Source: Chloroflexi bacterium UBA6077
GTDB taxonomy: Bacteria; Chloroflexota; UBA6077
Assembly (NCBI GenBank): GCA_002436065.1
Contig: DIXP01000016.1
Span: forward strand, 1-41,296
Direction of reading: 5' to 3'
Length of the DNA stretch: 41,296 nucleotides
Below are positions 15,646 to 23,590 of the stretch, piece after piece (position 1 is the first letter of the stretch; each line of letters begins with the position of its first letter). The notes beneath the pieces were generated by a model, which did no database searches, had not been told where the DNA came from, and saw only the letters and a program-made list of their open reading frames with translations. A program made the position numbers and the translations under genes.

Positions 15646-16164
15646 TTACTGCATGTCCATTACCCTGGTGTGCTTGCGGTCCCGGCACTCCTCCACGTGG
15701 ATGCGGATTTGATCCCGCAGCTCTCCCGACCCCGCGACCGCTTTCAGGACGACGTTCGGATCGGACCGGTCCGACGTGGTCAGTACCACGTCACCTCGTC
15801 CCACCAGCCGCAGCCAGAACGGCTGCTCTAGTCGAATGTCGTCAACCCGGTACAGCTCGGTGTCGTTGGTCTCAGTGGAAAGGATCCCCGTCGTGATGCG
15901 CACCCTCTGCGACGTGACTACATACCTTGTGCAGCTCACGTCCAGGTATCTCTTAATGATGATGGCAAGTAGTAAGACCGCTAACACCAGAAGCGCGCCT
16001 GCGGCCGGCAACCGCACGTCCGAGGATAGCTGCGTCCATGCTACTGCTGCTCCAGCCAGGGCTGCCAGAGAGCCCACGCCGCACAGCAGGAAAGCCTTGA
16101 AGTTGATCCATTGGGATGGAGTCCCCTCCCATACCCCCTGTTCCATCGTTACCTGCGCCTGCAC
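15646..16164 (-). CDS. PH-domain (bPH2/YdbS-like) membrane protein
   Basis: 172 aa. Two membrane segments (FLLCGVGSLAALAGAAVAW and AAGALLVLAVLLLAIIIKRYL) precede a bacterial PH domain: TRYVVTSQRVRITTGILSTETNDTELYRVDDIRLEQPFWLRLVGRGDVVLTTSD. The order fits the bPH2/DUF304 (YdbS) family, whose role is not established. The start is GTG 16164, which has AGGAGGG seven bases upstream; an ATG six codons later is weaker. It is the last gene of a minus-strand run and converges with the CopB gene with a 15-base gap. Confidence 0.8.
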   Translation of the reverse strand: MQAQVTMEQGVWEGTPSQWINFKAFLLCGVGSLAALAGAAVAWTQLSSDVRLPAAGALLVLAVLLLAIIIKRYLDVSCTRYVVTSQRVRITTGILSTETNDTELYRVDDIRLEQPFWLRLVGRGDVVLTTSDRSDPNVVLKAVAGSGELRDQIRIHVEECRDRKHTRVMDMQ

Positions 16165-16236
16165 GCTGCAACCCTCCTACTACTCCTACTACTCTGTTAG
16201 ATTACCTCTCCTGTGAGGACGAGGCTTCTCGTCGTC

Positions 16237-16280
16237 TCCCCCTCTCCACCTGGGGGAGGGGGTGGGGGCCGTCTCCCCTA
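16237..16280. repeat. CCTCTCC hairpin repeat, copy 1
   Basis: A pyrimidine-rich arm and its complement (CCCCTCTCCACC / GGGGGAGGGGG) are followed by TGGGGG and GCCGTCTCCCC. The same layout recurs at about 21461-21510 and 23379-23430. The copy ends at the stop codon of the epimerase-like gene. Elements of this type are common between genes in many bacteria. Confidence 0.55.
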
Positions 16281-17243
16281 CTTCGCTGTCGACGCTGCCG
16301 GTCGCTGCCTGTACCACTCCACGGTCCTTCGCACGGCTTCGTCGTGCGGTGTGTACTGGAAGGACGGGAAGGCGCGCGAGAACTTGCCCCCGTCCAGCAC
16401 CATCGGCTGCTCGAACTGGTACAGCAGTTCCACCATCTCGCCCGCGTCGGGGATCAGGATCCCGAACAGTCGGAACAGCAAGTGGCTCAGAGACCTCACC
16501 TTGGGTGGGTTGCCCGCCGTTCTGAAGATCATCTCCATGAACTGCCGTCCGGTGAGTGGTCCTGGCCCCGGCACGTGCCACGCCTGGCCGTATGCGTCGT
16601 CGGTGCCGGCCAGCAGAACGCAGGCCCGCGCCGCATCCTCCACGAAGATCAGGTCGTGAGGCGCGTCCAGGCTGCCGGGCCAACTAGCGTCCTTGCCCGC
16701 CAGGGCGGCCTGGAAAATCGGGGCCATCAAGGGATTCGTGACGAAGGGGCCGTAGAAGTCCGGGAATCGCGGGATCACCACCTCTACCTGTCCGCGCCCA
16801 TGGGCGTCCATCAGCATCTTCTCCATCAGGATGCGGACTCGGCCCTTCTTGGTGGTCGCTGCCTGAGGATGATCCTCCTTGGCGGGAACGGACTGCAGCG
16901 GCCCGTAGCCGTACACGTTGCCGGGGAATACCAGCTTGGCATTTGCCCGCCGCGCTCCCTCCAGGATGTTCGCCGTCAGGGCAGGCATGTACTTGGCCCA
17001 CTCGCTGTACCGGATGTTCACGCAGTGGTAGATGACCGCAGCTCCCTTCAGCGAGGACAGTACGTTGTCCTTAAGAGCCATGTCGCCCTGCACCACCCCT
17101 GCCGATGCTGGCAGCATCTGATTGGCCAACTCCACGTCGCGAGCCACGGCTCGCACCAGCTTCCCCTCCTCTCGCAAGCGACGTACAATGGCTGAGCCCA
17201 AGGCTCCGGTGGCGCCTATCACCACATGGGTATCGTTGTTCAA
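16278..17243 (-). CDS. NAD(P)-dependent epimerase/dehydratase-like protein (extended SDR)
   Basis: 321 aa. A Rossmann fold with GATGALGSAIVRRL (9-22) opens the protein; it continues as extended SDR/NmrA-like proteins do. A conserved FPGNVYGYGP stretch stands where the active Tyr of epimerases usually lies, but the expected Lys three residues on is not evident, so catalysis may be altered. RFPDFYGP, HDLIFVEDAARACVLL and WHVPGPGPLTGRQFMEMIF are typical later motifs. It may act on a nucleotide sugar or another carbonyl substrate. ATG at 17243; upstream of the PH-domain gene on the same strand. Confidence 0.75.
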   Translation of the reverse strand: MNNDTHVVIGATGALGSAIVRRLREEGKLVRAVARDVELANQMLPASAGVVQGDMALKDNVLSSLKGAAVIYHCVNIRYSEWAKYMPALTANILEGARRANAKLVFPGNVYGYGPLQSVPAKEDHPQAATTKKGRVRILMEKMLMDAHGRGQVEVVIPRFPDFYGPFVTNPLMAPIFQAALAGKDASWPGSLDAPHDLIFVEDAARACVLLAGTDDAYGQAWHVPGPGPLTGRQFMEMIFRTAGNPPKVRSLSHLLFRLFGILIPDAGEMVELLYQFEQPMVLDGGKFSRAFPSFQYTPHDEAVRRTVEWYRQRPAASTAK

Positions 17244-17322
17244 AGATATCTACTCCTGAGTGTACATTCCTTGAAGGTTACCACATGAGGGAGCCTTGCA
17301 GAAGTGGGGTAAGTAGGAGTTC

Positions 17323-18009
17323 TTAGACGAGCAGCGGCACCAGCAGGATCGCTACGAAGTTGTTGAGGAAGTGGATGATCGTTGGGGCTACCAGGCTCCT
17401 GGTCCACAGAAAGACCAGGGCGAGCGCGAACCCCATCATTCCCACGGTTATTACCCCTGCAACCCCTTCGTAGCCGTGTCCCAGTGCAAAGATCACCGAG
17501 GAGAGCACTACGGCGACCGCGGGACTCCGAAATAGGGCCTCCAGCCGCACGATGAGGTATCCCCGGAAGACTGTCTCTTCACCCACGGCAACGATGGCCA
17601 CCAATAGGAGGGCGAGAACCATCTCTGTCGCGTCGCCAGGAATCAAGAAGCCCTGGCTGGCAGGGTCAGGGCCGGACAGACCCAGGCTTTGCAGGACCGA
17701 CGAGAGGATGGCCGCCCCGATGAAGATTGGCGGAAACAGGGCAACTCCCAGCAGGGCGTTGGTGCCCCACGCGTGGGTCGTCCATCCGATCTTTTCATCC
17801 GATTCTCCGTTTCTCCACAGGAAGAACAGGATCAGCGCCACCAGCGCCAGGAGTCTGAAGATGGTGGACAGGGCGATTACCGGGAAGCTGGTGGTCGCTG
17901 TCTCTCCACTGACAAAGAATGAGAGCACCACAGAGGGCAAGAAGAGCAGCAGAAATACCCCCAACTCAAGGATCTGCTCTTCTCTCGACGGTTCGATGCG
18001 ATCTGCCAT
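17323..18009 (-). CDS. CPBP (CAAX/Abi) family intramembrane protease
   Basis: 228 aa with about seven hydrophobic segments. The family motifs are EETVFRGYL (Glu144, Glu145, Arg149), FALGH (His178) and HFLNN (His213), which line the active site of glutamate intramembrane proteases. Bacterial CPBP proteins process or regulate membrane proteins; some relate to bacteriocin self-immunity. No bacteriocin gene is nearby. It sits between the epimerase-like and TIM-barrel genes on the minus strand, with only 12 bases to the TIM-barrel stop, so the two are probably cotranscribed. Confidence 0.85.
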   Translation of the reverse strand: MADRIEPSREEQILELGVFLLLFLPSVVLSFFVSGETATTSFPVIALSTIFRLLALVALILFFLWRNGESDEKIGWTTHAWGTNALLGVALFPPIFIGAAILSSVLQSLGLSGPDPASQGFLIPGDATEMVLALLLVAIVAVGEETVFRGYLIVRLEALFRSPAVAVVLSSVIFALGHGYEGVAGVITVGMMGFALALVFLWTRSLVAPTIIHFLNNFVAILLVPLLV

Positions 18010-18021
18010 AGCAGCAGCCGG

Positions 18022-18906
18022 TCAAAGCAGAGGTCGTGCCACCTTGCGCGACATCAGCGTCTCTATGCGCGTCTTGCTCTCCACCAGCGCCCCAACCCCG
18101 TCTCTCTCCTCCAGTTCAAATTCCAACATCCCCTCGTAACCGATAGCCTCCAACTCCATTAGGAAGGGCTGGAAGTCGATGACCCCATGCCCTATGGCGT
18201 GATGGTCCGCCCACTGGGGGATCACGACGTCGTGCAGTTGGCAGTGGATTGTCATCCAGCCCAACTGCCGGACCACCTCCATCAGCCGCTCATTGAGCTG
18301 TCTGGCCCCCTTGGGAGTGCCCTTGAGGTTCCGCTCCACGTATCGGGCCATGTGCCCGGTATCCAAGGTGGCGCCGACGGCCGGATGACCAATGGCCTCG
18401 ATCAGGTCGACGAACTTCTCCACACCGTCTGGGAAACCTGTCTCCAAACCCACCGCGACCCTCCGTTCGGCCGCGTAGTCACCAAGGCTTCTAAAGGCCG
18501 AAACCAGGGAGTCCCAGTACTCGCCAAGGTGATAGTTGGGCCTGCGGTTGGCGTGGATTATCGCTACCTGTCCGCCCAGATATGCGGTTGCCTCGATGCT
18601 CTCTCTCATCCGCTCCATGGCTAACTGCTCGACCTTTGGATCGTTGGAGACCAGCGGCAGGTCGAAGAAGGGGGCATGGATGGCGAGTCTCTTGAAACTC
18701 GAGACGAGTCTCTTCAGCCTATCTCTCTCTGAATGGCTGAGGTCACGGAACCAGAAGCCCGCCAGATCACCGAAGCCGTGTCGCGTGCCTGCGAAGGCCA
18801 GCAGGGTGATGCCATGGAAGCCCAGGTCGCGGATTCGCTTGACGGCCTCCGGTAATGGCAGGCTGTGCAGGCAGGACGTGTTGGCTCCCAACTGGTCGCT
18901 CTTCAC
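18022..18906 (-). CDS. Sugar-phosphate isomerase/epimerase family TIM barrel (AP endonuclease 2 fold)
   Basis: 294 aa, GTG start. The sequence follows the xylose-isomerase-like TIM-barrel pattern: LGANTSCLHSLPLPEAVKRIRDLGFHGI..., VAIIHANRRPNYH, GLETGF (Glu155), GATLDTGHM (Asp182, His185), CQLHDVV (His225) and LEFELEE (Glu262, Glu264). These acidic and His residues fit the metal site of such enzymes. The substrate is unknown; candidates are keto-sugars or inositol derivatives. It is first in the minus-strand run with CPBP, epimerase-like and PH-domain genes. A second, distinct member of the fold lies at 32820. Confidence 0.8.
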   Translation of the reverse strand: MKSDQLGANTSCLHSLPLPEAVKRIRDLGFHGITLLAFAGTRHGFGDLAGFWFRDLSHSERDRLKRLVSSFKRLAIHAPFFDLPLVSNDPKVEQLAMERMRESIEATAYLGGQVAIIHANRRPNYHLGEYWDSLVSAFRSLGDYAAERRVAVGLETGFPDGVEKFVDLIEAIGHPAVGATLDTGHMARYVERNLKGTPKGARQLNERLMEVVRQLGWMTIHCQLHDVVIPQWADHHAIGHGVIDFQPFLMELEAIGYEGMLEFELEERDGVGALVESKTRIETLMSRKVARPLL

Positions 18907-19025
18907 CAGAGTTGCCCCCCCTCGTCCACAGCGTTTCCGTTGCTGCTATCTGGGGAGCACCACTCATGCCATCGTCATGAGACACGTGGTGTGATTGACG
19001 CGACCGGATTCGTTGCCGTAGCATT

Positions 19026-19052
19026 AAGTAATGAGCATATGATGATTACTCG
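19026..19052. repeat. GAGTAATGAG-type inverted repeat
   Basis: AGTAATGAG (19027-19035) and GATTACT (19044-19050) form a short inverted repeat around CATATGAT, similar in sequence to the arrays at 3717-3740 and 10868-10920. It lies in the gap before the CoA-disulfide reductase gene. Confidence 0.4.
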
Positions 19053-19138
19053 CGCGTTTGGGTGGTGGCTAGGGTGTGCGGAAATCGGCGATTGGCGGCA
19101 CCTTGGACACGAATCCATCCGATGCATTGGGAGGAGAA

Positions 19139-20845
19139 ATGGGCAAGAGGATCGTCGTTGTTGGTGGCGTGGCCGCCGGACCGAAGGCTGCCGCCCGCGC
19201 TCGAAGGCGTGACCCCGAAGCGGAGATCACCATCGTTGAGAAGGGGGACCTGCTCTCCTATGCAGGCTGCGGATTGCCCTTCTACGTAGCCGGGCTGGTA
19301 CACGAGGCCGAGGAGTTGATGTGTACCGCCTCTGGCACGGTCCGGGACGCTGGCTTCTTCAAGGCAGTCAAGGATGTCCAGGTGCTAACCCGCACCCTCG
19401 CCGAGAAAATCGACCGCCAGCGCAAGGAGTTGAGCGTCATCAAGCTGGAGACCGGAGAGAGGTCCGTTCTCCCCTACGACAAGCTGGTGCTGGCAACGGG
19501 AGGGAACCCCGTCATGCCCAGGATGAAGGGGATAGACCTGCGGCGCGTCTACCGCGTGGGCCATCCGGCAGACGCCGTGGCCATCCGGGAGGCAGTCGAG
19601 TCGGGCGAGGTCGACAGGGTTGCCATCATCGGTGGGGGGCTGATTGGGTTGGAGATGGCAGATGCCCTATCCAACCAGGGGATTGACGTAACCATCGTAG
19701 AGTTGAAGGACCAGCTTCTCACCTGGCTGCTGGACCCGGATATAGCGGCGCTCCTGGCCAAGCACCTGCGGAGCAAGGGAGTCGATCTGCGGCTTGGCGC
19801 CGGGGTCAAGGAGTTCGAGGGTGATGCGGAGGGCAACTTCAAGGCTGCGCTCACCGACCAGGGCCCGGTGGAAGCGGATATGGCCATCGTGGCCATCGGG
19901 GTACGGCCCAACGTTTCCCTTGCTGCCGAGGCTGGGTTGAAGCTGGGGACCACGGGGGCCATCGCCGTGAACGAGTCTCTCCAGACCAGCGATCCAGACA
20001 TCTACGCGGGTGGTGACTGCGTCGAGAGCATCAACCTGATAACGGGTAAGCCGGCCTACGTGCCCATGGGCTCCACCGCCAATAAGCACGGGAGGATCAT
20101 CGGCGACAACCTCACCGGCGGGCAGGAGAGGTTCCCCGGTATCGTCGGGACCACCGTGCTCAAGTCCTTTGGCTTCAACGTCGGCCGCACCGGCCTGTGC
20201 GAACAGGCGGCTAGAGACGCCGGCTTCGATGTGATTACGTCAGTGGCTCCATCGCCGGACTGCGCCCACTACTACCCCGCCAACAAGATGGTAGTGGTGA
20301 AGATGATAGCCGACGCGAAGACCCGGCGGCTGTTGGGCGCCCAGGCCCTCGGCATGGGCGATGCCGTCAAGCGGGTGGATGTGGCCGCCACTGCCATCAC
20401 CTTCGGGGCAACCCTGGACCAGTTCGCCAACCTGGATCTGGGCTATGCGCCCCCCTACTCCACCGCCATCGACGTGGCCGCCCATGCGGCCAACGTGGCG
20501 CGCAACAAGCTGGAGGGGATAGCGCGCTCCGTCTCGCCGCTGGACCTGAAGCGGAAGATCGATGCTGGTGAGGACTTCGTGCTGCTAGACGTCCGGAGTC
20601 CCAAGGAGTTCGAGACGGAGCACCTCCCTGGCTCCCAGGTACGGCTCGTGCCGTTGGGGAAGTTGAGGGAAAGGTCAGGCGAGCTACCGAAGGGCAAGGA
20701 GATCATTACTTACTGCAAGGTGAGCCTGCGGGGCTACGAGGCGGCCAGGATTCTGGATGCCGCGGGCTTCAAGGACGTAAAGTTCCTGGACGGCGGGGTC
20801 GTCGCCTGGCCCTACGAGACCGTCACCGGGAACGGCAAGGAATAA
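19139..20845 (+). CDS. CoA-disulfide/persulfide reductase with C-terminal rhodanese domain
   Basis: 568 aa from the ATG at 19139, preceded by GGAGG; the open frame extends 21 codons upstream without support. It is an FAD/NAD(P) pyridine nucleotide-disulfide oxidoreductase of the single-cysteine type: FAD site GKRIVVVGGVAAGPKAAARARR (2-23), catalytic Cys44 in YAGCGLPFY, NAD site VAIIGGGLIGLEMADAL, and YAGGDCVE. A rhodanese-like domain fills about residues 480-568 with DVRSPKEFETEHLPGS and its active loop CKVSLRGYEAA. Fused proteins of this kind reduce CoA disulfide, CoA persulfide or polysulfide. The NifX-like gene follows after an 87-base gap. The exact sulfur substrate cannot be told. Confidence 0.9.
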   Translation: MGKRIVVVGGVAAGPKAAARARRRDPEAEITIVEKGDLLSYAGCGLPFYVAGLVHEAEELMCTASGTVRDAGFFKAVKDVQVLTRTLAEKIDRQRKELSVIKLETGERSVLPYDKLVLATGGNPVMPRMKGIDLRRVYRVGHPADAVAIREAVESGEVDRVAIIGGGLIGLEMADALSNQGIDVTIVELKDQLLTWLLDPDIAALLAKHLRSKGVDLRLGAGVKEFEGDAEGNFKAALTDQGPVEADMAIVAIGVRPNVSLAAEAGLKLGTTGAIAVNESLQTSDPDIYAGGDCVESINLITGKPAYVPMGSTANKHGRIIGDNLTGGQERFPGIVGTTVLKSFGFNVGRTGLCEQAARDAGFDVITSVAPSPDCAHYYPANKMVVVKMIADAKTRRLLGAQALGMGDAVKRVDVAATAITFGATLDQFANLDLGYAPPYSTAIDVAAHAANVARNKLEGIARSVSPLDLKRKIDAGEDFVLLDVRSPKEFETEHLPGSQVRLVPLGKLRERSGELPKGKEIITYCKVSLRGYEAARILDAAGFKDVKFLDGGVVAWPYETVTGNGKE

Positions 20846-20851
20846 ACCGAG

Positions 20852-20900
20852 GTGGGGGTCCAGGGGGTGCAACCCCATGGCGGGGTTTGGGGTGTCCCCA
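20852..20900. repeat. GGGTCCAGGGGGTG hairpin repeat
   Basis: GGGGGTGCAACCCC and the following GGCGGGGTTTGGGGTGTCCCC make a G/C-rich hairpin cluster directly after the reductase gene. A fragment resembling its tail (TTTGGGGGGGTGTCCCC) lies at about 1400-1416. Elements of this appearance are widespread intergenic repeats. Confidence 0.45.
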
Positions 20901-20932
20901 ACCATTTGCCAACCAATGGAGGGATCAGAATC

Positions 20933-21319
20933 ATGAAGATCGCGGCAGTTACTGACGACGGCAAGACCATCAGCATGCACTTCGGACAGGCCCAGTACTA
21001 CCTGGTCTTGACGGTCGAGAACGGCCAGGTGGTGAACCGCGAGATGCGACCAAAGGCCGGTCACGGCCACGGGGCCGGTGGGCATGAGCACGGCGCGGGT
21101 GGCCATCACGGTCCCGAGGCGGAGAATCTGCACACCCGGATGGCCTCCGCCATCGAGGACTGCGAGGTGGTGCTGGCGGGCGGCATGGGCCGGCCAGCCT
21201 ACCAGAGCGTGAAGAGCCGCGGCATCGAGCCCATCATCACCAATGTCCGTGATATCGATGAGGCCGTCCAGGCTTACCTGAACGGGACTCTCCAGAACCT
21301 CGTGGAGCGGCTCCACTGA
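20933..21319 (+). CDS. NifB/NifX-like (dinitrogenase Fe-Mo cofactor domain) protein with His-rich loop
   Basis: 128 aa from the ATG at 20933, preceded by GGAGGG. The domain reads KIAAVTDDGKTISMHFGQAQYYLVL..., then MASAIEDCEVVLAGGMGRPAYQSVKSRGIEPIITNVRDIDEAVQAYLNG. That is the NifX/NifB-C-type domain; stand-alone members bind Fe-S or Fe-Mo-like clusters and occur outside nitrogen fixers. A Gly/His-rich insertion (about 43-60, with seven His) is likely to bind a metal. It follows the CoA-disulfide reductase on the same strand, which suggests a joint role in sulfide, iron or cluster handling. No nif genes are present. Confidence 0.85.
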   Translation: MKIAAVTDDGKTISMHFGQAQYYLVLTVENGQVVNREMRPKAGHGHGAGGHEHGAGGHHGPEAENLHTRMASAIEDCEVVLAGGMGRPAYQSVKSRGIEPIITNVRDIDEAVQAYLNGTLQNLVERLH

Positions 21320-21332
21320 GACTCCACCACAC

Positions 21333-21374
21333 CGCTCCTGGCAGGGTGGCTTCGCTACCGCCCTGCCAGGAGCG
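21333..21374 (+). terminator. Hairpin after the NifX-like gene
   Basis: A perfect 14-bp stem (CGCTCCTGGCAGGG, 21333-21346, pairing with 21361-21374) is extended by a few more pairs near the loop (GTGGC...GCTAC). It begins 13 bases after the stop codon. No T-run follows, so it may be a terminator of the hairpin-only type or an mRNA stabiliser. Confidence 0.5.
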
Positions 21375-21412
21375 CGGGCATCTCGCCTGCCCGTCCCATA
21401 GTTCACCCGCCT

Positions 21413-21510
21413 GATCCGTCTGATCAGACCGATACGTCCGATCAGTCCGTCCGGTTCTCTACCTCTCCCCGTGGGGGAGGAGGCCGGGAGGTGGGCTCCG
21501 TCTCCCTGTC
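21413..21510. repeat. GATC/CCGT-type short repeat and CCTCTCC hairpin copy 2
   Basis: From 21413 to about 21455 the motif family TCCGTCTGATCAGACCGATACGTCCGATC repeats in an imperfect seven- to eight-base rhythm. From 21461 to 21510 comes a copy of the CCTCTCCCC/GGGGGAGG element also seen at 16237 and 23379, with the same GGTGGGCTCCGTCTCCC tail. The whole 21320-21528 gap is therefore repeat-rich and holds no gene. Confidence 0.5.
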
Positions 21511-21528
21511 TCTCTTCCCCGTACCGGT

Positions 21529-22320
21529 CTACTGTGCCGACATCTTCAGCTTACCGGCGATCAACCGGTAGTACTCATCCACCTGCACCGTTGGACAGCA
21601 CATCGGATCGTCGGGTCCCTGGGTGATCATCCGCACCTGGATCTCCCCGTCGCCCGTTACCTGGAACCGCTCGATCTTGACCCGATCCCCCAGGCCGGCG
21701 GCATCCACCTGCTTCGGGTTCCCCTGCTCGTCCAGCATTGCTACCAGCATCCTGAAGACCCCGCTACCGCCCGAGTTGAACACCAGGATGACCGCCGCGT
21801 CCGCTAAGCCATCCATGTTCAGATCGCCGAAGCGCACCGACTCCTCCGAGAACCAGGCCTGACCCTCCGGACTCAGTTGGCCGATTCCGTTGACCAGCTT
21901 CACCTTGCCGAACTCGACCAGGTCGTACTCGGCGTTCTTCAGCTTCTCCATTGTCAGTCGAGATTGGGGTGGTGGTCCGCTGGATTGTCCACCACCGTCT
22001 GCCTCCCAGGGGAAGCGTTGGTCGTTGGGGCGGGACTGGACGCCCAGGGGGCCGTTGATCCAGGTGGTGGCGCCGTCGGTGAATGCCGTCCAGTTGTCGG
22101 CCTTGCGCCAGGCCATCAGCCCTGTTGTGGTCCGCTGGAGCGAGTCTCCATTCGCTCCCCAGTGCTCGTTCTCAAGGGGTTCGCCCACTACGTTGGGGAT
22201 CTGGTCGGCCAGGCTCTTGAAGCCCAGCCTGAACTCCGGTTTGGTCTGGGCATGGGCCAATCCACCCACCACCATGGCTAGCGTTAGGGACAGGATCGTG
22301 GCCAGCAGCAGCCTTCTCAC
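21529..22320 (-). CDS. Secreted protein of unknown function with an EF-hand-like loop
   Basis: 263 aa, GTG start with AAGGAGG seven bases upstream. A signal peptide is clear (LLLATILSLTLAMVVGGLAHA, cut after residue 24). The mature protein has a block with LQRTTTGLMAWRKADNWTAFTDG (61-83) that I recall in other secreted proteins of Chloroflexota, though I cannot verify that. Further on, DLNMDGLAD (166-174) has the D.N.DG..D pattern of calcium-binding EF-hand/FG-GAP loops. A Cys-Cys pair (MCCPT) lies near the end. No enzymatic motif is seen. It is divergent from lgt. Confidence 0.75.
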   Translation of the reverse strand: MRRLLLATILSLTLAMVVGGLAHAQTKPEFRLGFKSLADQIPNVVGEPLENEHWGANGDSLQRTTTGLMAWRKADNWTAFTDGATTWINGPLGVQSRPNDQRFPWEADGGGQSSGPPPQSRLTMEKLKNAEYDLVEFGKVKLVNGIGQLSPEGQAWFSEESVRFGDLNMDGLADAAVILVFNSGGSGVFRMLVAMLDEQGNPKQVDAAGLGDRVKIERFQVTGDGEIQVRMITQGPDDPMCCPTVQVDEYYRLIAGKLKMSAQ

Positions 22321-22406
22321 GGCAGAACCTCCTTATCGCGCATCTTCCCCTATGCTATATCAGAGGCAAGCTCTTCAACAACCAGAGCGTGCCCCTTTCC
22401 TCACAG

Positions 22407-22435
22407 TGGACGTTCGGGCCTATGCCATCTATAAT
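22407..22435 (+). promoter_or_regulatory. Sigma-70-like promoter upstream of lgt
   Basis: TGGACG (22407-22412), a 17-base spacer and a perfect TATAAT (22430-22435). The -35 matches four of six. Transcription would start near 22442, which rules out the in-frame GTG at 22441 as a normal start. Confidence 0.55.
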
Positions 22436-22473
22436 TCGGAGTGATTTCGGCAACGCCCCGTTTAGGAGCAACA

Positions 22474-23337
22474 GTGGTAATGCCAGCCTTCATCTACATA
22501 AACATCGACCCTGTTCTCGCCCAGATAGGCCCCATCGCCCTCCGCTGGTACGGCCTCATGTACGATGTGGGGATAGTGGTGGGGTTGCTATTGGCCTACC
22601 CCTACGCTCGCCGCAAGGGTCTCACCGAGGACGACATCTGGACGGCCGTTTGGCCGTCCATCCTGGCCGGCTTCGTTGGGGCTAGGCTCTACTTCGTCAT
22701 CCAACAGCCTCTCGGCCCCTATCTGGCGGAGCCGTGGAGGATCATCGCTACCTGGGAGGGTGGCATGGCCTTCTACGGCGCTATCATCGGGGTGGTGATT
22801 TCCTTCTTCGTGGTTGCACGGAGAAGGGGCATGTCGGTGGGGACGCTCTTCGATGCGGGTGTCCTCTTCGCCGTCGTTGGCCAGGCATTCGGCCGCATCG
22901 GTAACATCATAAACGGCGACATCGTAGGAGCACCGACCGACCTGCCCTGGGGCTTCGTTTACCAGCACCCCGGGTCCTTCGTGGCGGACCACACGATCGC
23001 CTACCAACCCGCTGCCGTGTACGAACTGCTGTTCAACCTGGCCCTCTTCGCTCTTCTGTGGAAGCTGCGGGACCGGTTTGCCAAGCCAGGGATGCTGTTT
23101 GTCACCTACCTGGCGGGCTATTCATTCGGCCAGTTCGCCCTCTTCTTCCTGCGAACCGAACCCCTGGTTGCCCTGGGACTCAAGCAGGCCCAGGTGACCT
23201 CACTCTTCGGCATGCTCGCTGCGGGCTTCGCTGCCTGGTGGTTCACCACCCGTGATCATGAGGTGGCGCAAGTCAATCACTCGCTGCCCATGGCTCCCAA
23301 GGGCCCTCCCCGACTCAAACCGAAACGAAAGCGTTAG
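22474..23337 (+). CDS. lgt: Prolipoprotein diacylglyceryl transferase
   Basis: 287 aa from the GTG at 22474, which has AGGAG five bases upstream; the in-frame ATG at 22480 (11 bases from that site) is the alternative. Lgt transfers diacylglycerol from phosphatidylglycerol to the lipobox cysteine of lipoproteins in the membrane. Seven or so membrane segments are seen. Family motifs: IALRWYGLMYDVGI near the N-terminus, GGMAFYGAIIGV, FGRIGNIINGDIVGAPTDLPWGFVY (about 150-175 region) and YQPAAVYELLFNL. A basic tail (PKGPPRLKPKRKR) ends it. The promoter just upstream suggests it is transcribed on its own. Confidence 0.9.
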   Translation: MVMPAFIYINIDPVLAQIGPIALRWYGLMYDVGIVVGLLLAYPYARRKGLTEDDIWTAVWPSILAGFVGARLYFVIQQPLGPYLAEPWRIIATWEGGMAFYGAIIGVVISFFVVARRRGMSVGTLFDAGVLFAVVGQAFGRIGNIINGDIVGAPTDLPWGFVYQHPGSFVADHTIAYQPAAVYELLFNLALFALLWKLRDRFAKPGMLFVTYLAGYSFGQFALFFLRTEPLVALGLKQAQVTSLFGMLAAGFAAWWFTTRDHEVAQVNHSLPMAPKGPPRLKPKRKR

Positions 23338-23378
23338 CACTACCCCGTCGGTCCCTCAATCCGATCTGATCGCCCGGC

Positions 23379-23430
23379 CCCCTTCCCCTCTTGGGGAAGG
23401 GGGCCGGGGGTGGGGTCCATCCCCCCCTCA
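23379..23430. repeat. CCTTCCCC hairpin repeat, copy 3
   Basis: CCCCCTTCCCC-TCTT-GGGGAAGGGGG is a perfect hairpin, followed by CCGGGGGTGGGG and CCATCCCCCCC. It matches the layout of the elements at 16237 and 21461. It lies just downstream of lgt, in the gap before the L,D-transpeptidase gene. Confidence 0.55.
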
Positions 23431-23478
23431 TCCCATCCTGGAATCCCTCCGGCACGCCCTTTGCCATCACCAGGCGCT

Positions 23479-23498
23479 ACCCTGTCAGGGGACAGGGT
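23479..23498 (+). repeat. Short hairpin ahead of the L,D-transpeptidase gene
   Basis: ACCCTGTC (23479-23486), loop AGGG, GACAGGGT (23491-23498): a perfect 8-bp stem. No T-run follows. It lies about 90 bases before the start codon and could be a leader structure. Confidence 0.35.
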
Positions 23499-23590
23499 TT
23501 GAGGCGGTTATCGGCTCCTGCTCCTCGAAGCCTTCGTGCTCGGGATGGGGAGGAGCCGCACTGCTATCTCGGATGAGAGGGAGAGGATCG

